Assembly: GCA_020636325.1 (NCBI GenBank)
Contig: JACJYC010000002.1
Location: 657,501-721,500 of the forward strand
Source of the DNA: Lewinellaceae bacterium
GTDB taxonomy: Bacteria; Bacteroidota; Bacteroidia; Chitinophagales; Saprospiraceae
Reading direction: 5' to 3'
DNA: 64,000 bases
The notes beneath the pieces are model-generated. The model made no database searches and was not told where the DNA came from. It saw nothing but the letters and a program-made list of their open reading frames with translations. Positions 27,817 to 34,819 of the stretch are shown here, piece after piece. A program made the translations under genes and the position numbers. The first letter of the stretch is position 1; each line of letters opens with the position of its first letter.

Positions 27817-28350
27817 ATGAAGTACTCAAGTCTTTTGCCCATCGTTTATCTCCTCTTTTCCGGTTGTATAAAAAAGGAGCTTCCCGAACCCCGGCATATT
27901 TCAGCGGCATTGAAAAACGGGGTTTACTGGAATGCTGAAGCCCGGGCCGGCGTCGATTCAAAAACAGGAGAGACCATTGGACTTTCCTTTAGTTATTACA
28001 ATGACGCCAAATTCAGGCGGGAATCCGCATATGTTTCCGGAATCCCGAAAAAAGTGGGTGTATACCGGGTACAGCCCGGTGATCCCGGGGGCGGAGGCGT
28101 AACCGCCAGGTATTATGTATTCCTTGAAGGAGATTTGGATGCAGGCACGTGGCGAATTGACGATGATGCCCTCGTTAACCAGGTAGAGATCAATTATCTG
28201 GACGAGAAAAAGGGAATGGTATCCGGCAGTTTTCATCTTGAGTTTGCAGTGGATTCCACCTCAATAGTCAATTCTTATTATCTTGAAGCTGGCGAGGATG
28301 CAAGGGTAATTTTTGAAAAAGGCTCTTTTTCGGCCCGGATAAATCAATAG
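27817..28350 (+). CDS. Small lipoprotein of unknown function (paralogue 2)
   Basis: 177 residues from the ATG at 27817, which gives a lipobox LFSGC with C17; the frame opens earlier at 27751 but that part is not signal-like. It repeats the motif order of the preceding gene: ISAALKNGVYWNAEARAG, VSGIPKKVGVYRV, LEGDLDAGTWRIDDDALVNQ and YLDEKKGMVSGSFHLEF. Composition is closer to the genome average than that of paralogue 1. Function unknown; probably anchored in the inner or outer membrane. Its stop codon overlaps the stop of a convergent small gene (28344-28350). Confidence 0.7.
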   Translation: MKYSSLLPIVYLLFSGCIKKELPEPRHISAALKNGVYWNAEARAGVDSKTGETIGLSFSYYNDAKFRRESAYVSGIPKKVGVYRVQPGDPGGGGVTARYYVFLEGDLDAGTWRIDDDALVNQVEINYLDEKKGMVSGSFHLEFAVDSTSIVNSYYLEAGEDARVIFEKGSFSARINQ

Positions 28351-28514
28351 AAAAATTTTAGTCTAAACCAATCCCATATCCCCTGCCATTCCTTGATCAC
28401 CCAAAAGAATGCGCCGATCAGGGTAAAAATGAAGATCACTTTCACGTTTCGTGAAGCCGTACTGAGTTTTTCCCGGCGGCTTCTGTAGTTGCGCATGCGG
28501 CTCTGGTATCGCAT
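28344..28514 (-). CDS. 56-residue single-pass membrane protein, translationally coupled to rsgA
   Basis: The reading frame starts at the ATG at 28514, one base after the rsgA stop (TGA-T-ATG), and ends at 28344. The N-terminal half is very basic (MRYQSRMRNYRSRREK), followed by a hydrophobic segment VIFIFTLIGAFFWVI (about residues 26-40) and an aromatic tail with WQGIWDWF. This charge distribution predicts an N-in membrane protein. The tight coupling and the absence of any other feature in the stretch support a real gene. I do not recognise the family. Confidence 0.65.
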   Translation of the reverse strand: MRYQSRMRNYRSRREKLSTASRNVKVIFIFTLIGAFFWVIKEWQGIWDWFRLKFFY

Positions 28515-28515
28515 A

Positions 28516-29466
28516 TCAGTTTTTATGCCGTTCCCAATAATTCTGGTCTTCGATCTCGTCCAGGATGACCAGATAGTTCTGGTAGCGCAACTCGCTGATC
28601 TCTCCGTTTTCTATGGCTTCTTTTACAGCACAACCGGGCTCGTTGCGGTGCAGGCAAGCGCCGCCGAAGCGGCAATCCTCCGACCGTTCGAAGAACTCCC
28701 GGAAGTTGTGGGCTACATCCATCGGCTCCAGGTTGTTGAAGGAAAGCGTTTTGATGCCCGGCGTGTCGATGATGGCGCCGCCGAAATCGAGCTCGTACAT
28801 CTCGGCGAAAGTGGTGGTGTGTTGCCCTTTGCCGGAGTAATCCGATATTTCGCCGGTGCGCAGGTCGAGTTGCGGTTGGATGGTGTTGATCAGCGTGGAT
28901 TTCCCCACGCCCGATTGCCCGCCGATCAGGGTGACCTTTCCGGCCAACAATTCGCGCAGTTCATCCAGACCAGTGCCGTCAACCGCAGAAGTCAACATGG
29001 TTTTGTAACCGATCCGCTCGTACATGAACTTCAACCCTTCGTACAGTTCCATGTCTTCCTCTTCATAAAGATCCGACTTGTTCATGATGAGTACGGTGGG
29101 GATCTCGTAGGGCTCGGTCATCAGCAGAAAACGATCGATGAAGCCGACTTTGAGGTTGGGGTTGGTGATGGTGACAAGCACAATAGCCTGGTCGATATTG
29201 CTGGCCAGCAGGTGGAGTTCGTGTTTTTTCCGGGGGCTTTGGCGCACCACATAGTTTTTTCTGGGGAGGATATTCCGGATGGCTCCCGTGCGCTCTTCGC
29301 CCGGCTCAAGGGTCAGTTCCACCTGGTCGCCGACGGCCACGGGATTGGTCAGTTTTTCGACTTCCAGCCGGATCTTGCCCACAATCCTGCAAGGCAGGAC
29401 CTCGCCGGATTCCAGGCGGACCTGGTACCAACTTCCGGTTGATTTAATAACGGTTCCTTGCAGCAT
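28516..29466 (-). CDS. rsgA: Ribosome small-subunit-dependent GTPase A
   Basis: 316 residues. Assembly GTPase that checks late maturation of the 30S subunit. It shows the circularly permuted GTPase order: an N-terminal OB fold (GSWYQVRLESGEVLPCRIVG), then G4 IMNKSDLYEEE, G5, G1 GGQSGVGKSTLIN and G3 IDTPGIKTL, and finally the Cys/His zinc domain CRFGGACLHRNEPGC. All key residues are in place. It is the fourth gene of a minus-strand run starting with 3-hydroxyanthranilate dioxygenase, 63 bases after the secreted protein gene, and is followed at once by the 56-residue membrane protein. Confidence 0.95.
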   Translation of the reverse strand: MLQGTVIKSTGSWYQVRLESGEVLPCRIVGKIRLEVEKLTNPVAVGDQVELTLEPGEERTGAIRNILPRKNYVVRQSPRKKHELHLLASNIDQAIVLVTITNPNLKVGFIDRFLLMTEPYEIPTVLIMNKSDLYEEEDMELYEGLKFMYERIGYKTMLTSAVDGTGLDELRELLAGKVTLIGGQSGVGKSTLINTIQPQLDLRTGEISDYSGKGQHTTTFAEMYELDFGGAIIDTPGIKTLSFNNLEPMDVAHNFREFFERSEDCRFGGACLHRNEPGCAVKEAIENGEISELRYQNYLVILDEIEDQNYWERHKN

Positions 29467-29529
29467 GGATGCTTTTAAAATGAATCATTCGATTGCCGGG
29501 CGGCAAGATAGCGACTTCGCCTCAATTTG

Positions 29530-30363
29530 TTAATGCGAAAGGGTAAGCCTGATGATCTGCCCCCGATCCAGATAAACTAATCGGTTTTGGGTTACCCGCA
29601 ACGAATGCGGTGTGTCAGTGATAACAAAACGAGTGAAAAGAGGAGTTCCCAGATCAGCTTCGTCGAGGTAAATTTTCCATACATTATCCTGATAAACCAG
29701 CAGTTTTTTGTCCAGGATCGAAGCGATAAAGGCATTTTTGACCGGTAAAATGCTTTCGAGCCGGCCGCGCCGGTCAAAAACCAGAATGCCCTGATCCGGT
29801 TGGTTCAACCACAGGAGATTGCCCTGGACGAGTAATTGATCGGGGTGTACGGCAAACCGGGTCAGTTGGCGCAGGTCGTCGCTTTCCGTTGAGATGTTTC
29901 CTTCCGGGTCGATCTTTTTCAGTTTGCCGTCGGCCTCGTCGAATACCCAGATGAGGTTGTCGTCGGCCAGCGCGATATGTTCAATCTGTCCCAGTTCGGT
30001 TGTTGACAAGGCCAGCCTGGTGCGTTCACTCAGGGTCCGATCAAGCAAAATGACAGTTTGCTGGTCGGCGTAGAACAGGAGAACGGTAAAGGGGTTGGAG
30101 GCATCGATTTGTTCCAGGCGGCCAAGCGTTTTGTTGCTGTACCGGAACAACTCCCGGCCGTCAGCGTCAAACTTGATCAATTCCTGGTTTTGGGATACGG
30201 CATAGATATTGCCCAACCGGTCGGTAGAGAAAGCGGCAAAAGCCCCTTTGATGGTATCGGCAACCGGCGCATTTTCCTGGGCCTGCAGGTTTGTTGCACC
30301 CGACAGCAGCCAGAGTCCGAAAAGAAAAACCTTAATGCTGTCCAAAGATCTGCCCGTTCTCAT
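29530..30363 (-). CDS. Secreted beta-propeller-like protein of unknown function
   Basis: 277 residues from the ATG at 30363, chosen because it gives a signal peptide (SIKVFLFGLWLLSGATNLQAQ, cut to FLFGLWLLSGATNLQAQ); a start at 30399 would place charged residues before it. The mature protein is built of repeated short blades such as FSTDRLGNIYAVSQNQELI, LADDNLIWVFDEADGKLKKI and VQGNLLWLNQPDQGILVFD, consistent with a six-bladed propeller of NHL/SMP-30 type. The first 32 bases overlap the end of the lpxH-like gene, so the two are translated together. No catalytic signature is visible. Confidence 0.65.
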   Translation of the reverse strand: MRTGRSLDSIKVFLFGLWLLSGATNLQAQENAPVADTIKGAFAAFSTDRLGNIYAVSQNQELIKFDADGRELFRYSNKTLGRLEQIDASNPFTVLLFYADQQTVILLDRTLSERTRLALSTTELGQIEHIALADDNLIWVFDEADGKLKKIDPEGNISTESDDLRQLTRFAVHPDQLLVQGNLLWLNQPDQGILVFDRRGRLESILPVKNAFIASILDKKLLVYQDNVWKIYLDEADLGTPLFTRFVITDTPHSLRVTQNRLVYLDRGQIIRLTLSH

Positions 30364-31111
30364 TTTCAAAAAAAGCAAGCTGAAGATCGTGTCCGTCAAA
30401 AACGGCGTAGGAGTTGAAATTCATCCATTCTCCCAGGTTAATATAACGGCTTTTGCCGTCTTTTAGCGTATAGTCGATGGGCAGGTGCCGATGGCCGAAT
30501 ACGAAGTAATCGACTTGGTGGGTGTCGAGCTTGCGGTTGGCGTACTGGATCAGCCATTCCCTTTCCGGGCCGAGGAAACGGACATCTTCTTTGCCGGCGG
30601 CCCGGCTTTTTCCGGACCAATACCGGGCCAGGCGGAATGCAAAATTAGGGTGCAGCCGCGCAAAGGCCCATTGGCAGACCGGGTTGGCAAAGACCTTTTT
30701 GATGAATTTGTAGCCGAAATCGCCGGGGCCGAGGCCGTCGCCGTGACCGATGAAAAAGGTTTTACCGTGAATCTCGCGGATGATGGGCTTGCGGTAGGTC
30801 GGTATGCCGAGCTCGTCTTCAAAAAAACGAAATACCCACATATCGTGGTTGCCGGTGAAAAAGTAAATGGGAATGCCCGCATCCCGGATTTCGGCGAGTT
30901 TGCCCAGCAGGCGGATATGACCCCTCGGAACCACGCTAGGATATTCGAACCAGAAATCGAAAACGTCACCGACAAGGTAAATGGCTTCCGCATCCTGTGC
31001 CGCCTGCCCCAGCCAGCGCACGATCAGGGCTTCGCGGTCCTTGCTGGTCTGCCGCGCGTCAATGCCCAGGTGAAAATCGGAAGCAAAGTAGGTCTTGGTC
31101 TCTTTTTTCAT
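30332..31111 (-). CDS. lpxH: UDP-2,3-diacylglucosamine diphosphatase (LpxH family)
   Basis: 259 residues of metallophosphoesterase fold. The five metal-binding motifs are present: SDFHLG near the start, VGDVFDFW, GNHDMW, HGDGLG and FGHRHLPID. LpxH removes UMP from UDP-2,3-diacylglucosamine to give lipid X in lipid A synthesis at the inner membrane. The Arg/Lys-rich segment ARYWSGKSRAAGKEDVRF corresponds to the lid that grips the acyl chains. It is the second gene of the minus-strand run and is overlapped by the secreted propeller gene. Symbol given because the family order of motifs is complete. Confidence 0.85.
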   Translation of the reverse strand: MKKETKTYFASDFHLGIDARQTSKDREALIVRWLGQAAQDAEAIYLVGDVFDFWFEYPSVVPRGHIRLLGKLAEIRDAGIPIYFFTGNHDMWVFRFFEDELGIPTYRKPIIREIHGKTFFIGHGDGLGPGDFGYKFIKKVFANPVCQWAFARLHPNFAFRLARYWSGKSRAAGKEDVRFLGPEREWLIQYANRKLDTHQVDYFVFGHRHLPIDYTLKDGKSRYINLGEWMNFNSYAVFDGHDLQLAFFENENGQIFGQH

Positions 31112-31177
31112 GTTTGGTTTCAGCCTGCCTGTTCCTGTGACCGGGCTGGAGGAAATCCGGTTTAATCGGCAGGGTAA

Positions 31178-31702
31178 TTAAACTTTTTGCATTACGGCGC
31201 CGCAATTGCTGCAGGTCCGGTGAGCCTCGGAGTCCATGAAATTGCGGATGACAACCGGCAGCTGATTGACGATATCCGTCATTTCAAAGCTGGCTTCATG
31301 GAGTTTGTTGTGGCAGTTTTCGCAAAACCACATCAGTTTATCCTCTTCTCCGGGCTTCCGGTAACGTTCGATCACCAGGCCGACCGTATTGGCCGGGCGT
31401 TGGGGCGAGTGGGGAATCCTGGGCGGCAACAGGAACATATCGCCTTCCCGGATCGGTATATCTTCGGGGGTACCGTCTTCGTGGATGATTTTCAGGGTAA
31501 TGTCCCCTTCCAGTTGGTAAAAAAGCTCTTCACCGTCTTCCCAGTGGTAGTCCTTGCGCCCGTTGGGGCCGCCGACCACCATCACGATATAGTCGTCATT
31601 GCCTTTATAAACCTGCTGGTTGCCGACAGGCGGTTTAAGCAAATGGCGGTTTTCCTCTATCCATTTTTTCAGGTTGAACGGTTTTCCAGGTTTCATAATC
31701 AA
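31178..31702 (-). CDS. nbaC: 3-Hydroxyanthranilate 3,4-dioxygenase
   Basis: 174 residues. Opens the ring of 3-hydroxyanthranilate to 2-amino-3-carboxymuconate semialdehyde with Fe2+ and O2. The cupin iron ligands are H53, E59 and H98 (KDYHWEDGEELFYQ and PPRIPHSPQRP). The C-terminus adds the rubredoxin-like second iron site of bacterial enzymes: C127 and C130 in CENC, C164 and C167 in CSNC. Start at 31702; a second in-frame ATG two codons later is possible. It heads the minus-strand run (lpxH-like, propeller, rsgA) and is divergent from the SDR gene, 102 bases apart. Confidence 0.95.
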   Translation of the reverse strand: MIMKPGKPFNLKKWIEENRHLLKPPVGNQQVYKGNDDYIVMVVGGPNGRKDYHWEDGEELFYQLEGDITLKIIHEDGTPEDIPIREGDMFLLPPRIPHSPQRPANTVGLVIERYRKPGEEDKLMWFCENCHNKLHEASFEMTDIVNQLPVVIRNFMDSEAHRTCSNCGAVMQKV

Positions 31703-31804
31703 TTATTTTGCAACATCTTAAGGATTAACACGCCTAAGGTTCATTAAAAATATCAAAAGATAGTAATTTTCGGCTGAAAAGTAAAAAATTTCAACCGTTC
31801 GGGT

Positions 31805-32590
31805 ATGGATTTAAATCTCAAAAATAAAAACGCCCTGGTTTGCGGCAGCAGCAAAGGAATCGGGAAAGCAGCTGCCATAGAGCTGGCCAGGCTCGGCGCC
31901 AATGTGACGTTGGTGGCGCGTACGGCAGCCATCCTTTCTGACATGGTCCAATCCCTGGATACCACCAAGGGCCAACGGCATGATTTCCTGCAGGCCGATT
32001 TTACCCATAGCGCGGATTTGAAAAAAAAGATCAAGGGCTTAACGCTTCAAAAACCGATTCACATCCTGGTGAACAACACAGGCGGCCCTCCCGGCGGCCC
32101 TATCACGGAAGCCTTGACATCACAGTTCGAACAAGCATTTCACAACCACCTCATCTGCAGTCATTTGCTCACCCAATCGGTCCTGCCCGGCATGAAAAAC
32201 GCCGGTTACGGCAGGATCATCAACATTATCTCCACCTCGGTTAAACAGCCGATAGAAGGCCTGGGGGTTTCGAATACCGTCCGGGCAGCCATGGCCAACT
32301 GGGCTAAAACCCTGGCAACGGAAGTCGGCCCTTTCGGCATCACGGTCAATAACGTCTTACCCGGGTTTACCAAAACGGACCGGTTGACGGAAATCATTCA
32401 GGCCCGTGCCGACCGGACCGGAGAACCCAAGGAGGCGATCATTGCCAGCATGGTCAGCGAAGTGCCGGCCGGCCGGTTTGCCGCTCCGGCGGAGGTCGGG
32501 GGCGTCATTGCCTTTCTTGCAACGCCGGCTGCGGCGTATATTTCGGGGACAAATATCGTAATTGACGGAGGGCGCACAAAAAGCCTGTGA
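31805..32590 (+). CDS. Atypical short-chain dehydrogenase/reductase family protein
   Basis: 261 residues of Rossmann fold with the SDR cofactor motif GSSKGIGKAAAIELARLGAN, the NNTGG structural motif (LVNNTGGPPGG) and the C-terminal SGTNIVIDGGRTKSL. The catalytic Ser is present (S143 in IISTSVKQP), but the usual YxxxK is replaced by SxxxR (S156, R160, in GVSNTVRAAMANW). This SxxxR form recurs in a subgroup of SDRs annotated as 3-oxoacyl-ACP reductase-like, so it is not a sequencing error. Redox activity may be altered or lost. Its divergent position opposite 3-hydroxyanthranilate dioxygenase suggests a role in kynurenine breakdown, which is inference. Confidence 0.85.
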   Translation: MDLNLKNKNALVCGSSKGIGKAAAIELARLGANVTLVARTAAILSDMVQSLDTTKGQRHDFLQADFTHSADLKKKIKGLTLQKPIHILVNNTGGPPGGPITEALTSQFEQAFHNHLICSHLLTQSVLPGMKNAGYGRIINIISTSVKQPIEGLGVSNTVRAAMANWAKTLATEVGPFGITVNNVLPGFTKTDRLTEIIQARADRTGEPKEAIIASMVSEVPAGRFAAPAEVGGVIAFLATPAAAYISGTNIVIDGGRTKSL

Positions 32591-32689
32591 CCTGATTTAC
32601 GGGAATTCGTCAAAGCGTTTGCGAGGTTCATAAGTCCGGGCGAATGAAACATTCTCATTGCAGCCCGTAAAAAATAAAAAAACCGTCCT

Positions 32690-33076
32690 ATGAAAATCAA
32701 ATCAACCATCGTACTTGTATTCGTACTGTGCCTGCCCTTTCTGATCCGCGCGCAAAGACCGGCTTATTGCGATGATTTGCCCGTAGTGTATGAAAAAGGT
32801 GCATCAGCAAACGGCGCGCGGCCGAAGTTACCCGAATTTGCCACCCAACCGGTTATTGAATATAAGGTTCAGGTTGCGATCCTGAAATTTTCCCACCCGA
32901 AGGACCACACCTTTCATCCCAAGCTTGTAGCCCGTTATCGCCCGTGTGAAGAGGTTTGGGTCGTGGAATCCAGAGAAAGTTTCACCGACCGGAAAGACGC
33001 TGAGAAATTGCGGCAGGAATTGATCAAGGCAGGGTACAAAGGCGCCTACATTACCGATCTGCTGGGGTATTATTGA
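32690..33076 (+). CDS. Secreted SPOR-domain-like protein
   Basis: 128 residues with a signal peptide (STIVLVFVLCLPFLIRAQ). The mature half matches a SPOR fold: EYKVQVAILKFSHPKDHTFH, then EVWVVESRESFTDRKDAEK and LRQELIKAGYKGAYITDL. SPOR domains bind denuded glycan strands of peptidoglycan, often at division sites. This is a minimal version with only a signal sequence and one domain. Its stop codon overlaps the stop of the convergent tetR gene (33070-33076). Confidence 0.75.
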   Translation: MKIKSTIVLVFVLCLPFLIRAQRPAYCDDLPVVYEKGASANGARPKLPEFATQPVIEYKVQVAILKFSHPKDHTFHPKLVARYRPCEEVWVVESRESFTDRKDAEKLRQELIKAGYKGAYITDLLGYY

Positions 33077-33642
33077 CACAACCCCTTCAATAAAAGGCTG
33101 GTAATCTGTTGCCGGATCAAATCAAGGCCGGGTTTGCGCTCCGGTTTATACCAATCGTACAACCACCGGACGGAGGATAGGAGGGTGTAAAGCGCAACGG
33201 TGGGATCCGTAGGGGTTAAAACACCCGTTTGCATGCCTGTCTCCAGGATCTTTTTGAAGCGGTTCTCGTAATTGCGCCGCAGTTGGATGAACGCCGACAG
33301 ATCGGGGTCCTCCAAATGGCGCCACTCGTCGTTGAATGCCGTAACGGACGTGATGTCTTCCGTTGCAACCTGGATATGCAGTTCGATCAGGGCTTTAATT
33401 TTTTCCAGCGGACCGATGTTTTGCCCGTCAATATCATCCATACCGGATAAAAAACGATTGGCATTGTCGAAACAGATATCCCGGAGGATCTCCTGTTTGC
33501 TGCCGATATGGTTGTACAGGCTGGAGGCTTTCAGGGATATTGCGTCGGCCAGGTCGCGCATGGAAGTGGCCTGGTAACCCTTGTCCCTGAAAGAACGGGC
33601 CGCAGCCTCCAGAATAATCTGTCTTTTACTTTTCCCGGCCAT
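33070..33642 (-). CDS. TetR/AcrR-family transcriptional regulator
   Basis: 190 residues. The N-terminal helix-turn-helix reads SFRDKGYQATSMRDLADAI followed by SLKASSLYNHIGSKQEIL (about residues 17-53), typical of TetR. The C-terminal ligand-binding part is helical (RWLYDWYKPERKPGLD near 165-180), similar to TetR_C domains of fatty-acid or phenylacetate regulators. It follows paaE by 14 bases on the same strand, so the pair is one transcript. The palindrome in the paaE promoter is a good candidate for its operator, which would make the operon self-repressing until an acyl-CoA ligand binds. Confidence 0.9.
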   Translation of the reverse strand: MAGKSKRQIILEAAARSFRDKGYQATSMRDLADAISLKASSLYNHIGSKQEILRDICFDNANRFLSGMDDIDGQNIGPLEKIKALIELHIQVATEDITSVTAFNDEWRHLEDPDLSAFIQLRRNYENRFKKILETGMQTGVLTPTDPTVALYTLLSSVRWLYDWYKPERKPGLDLIRQQITSLLLKGLCQ

Positions 33643-33656
33643 TTATCTTCGGATCG

Positions 33657-34724
33657 TTAAACATCAAAATCCACGGTTACCCGGCTGGTTTTCGGGTGCG
33701 ATTGGCAGGTCAGGATATACCCATCCTCCAGTTCGTCCTGCTCCAGCGCCCAATTGACATCCATATCGACCGAGCCTTCGATCAGTTTTGCCCGACACGT
33801 ACTGCAGACCCCGCCTTTGCAGGAAAACGGTAGGTCCGCGCCGGCCTTCAGGGCAGCCTCCAGTATGCTTTCTCCCTTGCTGTTGAGCGGAAAATCGGTG
33901 GTTGCCCCATCCAGGCGTATGGTAATGATGGATTCAATATCCGGGCTGTTTTCAACCTTTGCAGGTTTCTGGGGCAACTTGCCGCCTGTTGTGAACAACT
34001 CATGGTGGATCTTTCTGAGCGGGACGCCCAAGTCCGGCAAAACGCCTTTCAGATCCTGGATCATTTCAAAGGGGCCGCAAAGAAAGACATCTTCCACGTC
34101 GGCCGGGTCGACCAATACCGCCATGAACCTGCGGCAGCGATCTGCATCGATCCGGCCCGAAAACAGTTCGCTGCCGGTATGTTCCTGGCTGAGCACGTAG
34201 TGCACGCTGAACCGCTCAAGGTGTAGGTTCTTCAAGCCTTCGATCTCTTCCCGGAAGATGATATTTTCCGTATTCCGGTTGCCGTAGAAAAGGATGAATT
34301 TGCTGTTGGGCTCGCCGGTCAGGACACTTTTCAGGATGGACATCACCGGCGTAATGCCGCTGCCGGCCGCAAAAGCGAGGTAGAGGCCCGATTTTGCCGG
34401 ATCGACCACGTGTACGAAATGTCCCATCGGCGGCATGACCTCAAGCGTATCTCCGACCTTCAGTTCATCATGGACAAAAGTCGTGAAACTGCCCGATGCT
34501 ATCCTTTTGACGGCAACCCGCCACTCGTTTTCGTAAGGACTGCTGCAAATGGAATAGGATCTGCGGACCTCTTTCCCTTCTTCGAAGATCCGAAAAGTGA
34601 GGTATTGACCGGGGGTAAATGAAAAGGCATCCTTTAGCTCAGCGGGCACTTCCAGCGAGACAGAGACGCAATCTCCGGTTTCTTTTCGGATATCCTTGAC
34701 CCTGAGCGGGTAAAATCGGCTCAT
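33657..34724 (-). CDS. paaE: Phenylacetyl-CoA epoxidase reductase subunit PaaE-like
   Basis: 355 residues from the ATG at 34724; the much longer open frame upstream runs antisense through another gene. The N-terminal FAD/NAD reductase part has RSYSICSSPYEN and FAAGSGITPVMSILKS, and the C-terminal plant-type ferredoxin has CKGGVCSTCRAKL (first Cys C302) with the last cysteine in LTCQSHPKT. This is the PaaE architecture and length, delivering electrons from NADPH to the PaaA di-iron oxygenase. No paaABCD genes are in the window, so either the rest of the pathway lies elsewhere or this reductase serves another oxygenase. Confidence 0.88.
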   Translation of the reverse strand: MSRFYPLRVKDIRKETGDCVSVSLEVPAELKDAFSFTPGQYLTFRIFEEGKEVRRSYSICSSPYENEWRVAVKRIASGSFTTFVHDELKVGDTLEVMPPMGHFVHVVDPAKSGLYLAFAAGSGITPVMSILKSVLTGEPNSKFILFYGNRNTENIIFREEIEGLKNLHLERFSVHYVLSQEHTGSELFSGRIDADRCRRFMAVLVDPADVEDVFLCGPFEMIQDLKGVLPDLGVPLRKIHHELFTTGGKLPQKPAKVENSPDIESIITIRLDGATTDFPLNSKGESILEAALKAGADLPFSCKGGVCSTCRAKLIEGSVDMDVNWALEQDELEDGYILTCQSHPKTSRVTVDFDV

Positions 34725-34786
34725 TTGGATTCTTATCTGTTCAAAGCACCAATTGGGTTTTAATAACGCCGGTTGGTTGCAAAATG

Positions 34787-34810
34787 CAAAAGTACGAATG
34801 ACTGTTCGTA
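34787..34810 (-). promoter_or_regulatory. paaE-tetR promoter with TetR-type operator palindrome
   Basis: On the minus strand a perfect -7 box TACTTTTG occupies 34794-34787. Directly upstream, overlapping its first two bases, is the inverted repeat TACGAA-N6-TTCGTA (34793-34798 and 34805-34810). The palindrome sits in the spacer between the -33 and -7 positions, where a bound repressor would block RNA polymerase. Transcription would start about 57 bases before the paaE ATG. Confidence 0.65.
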
Positions 34811-34819
34811 AGAAAAAGT

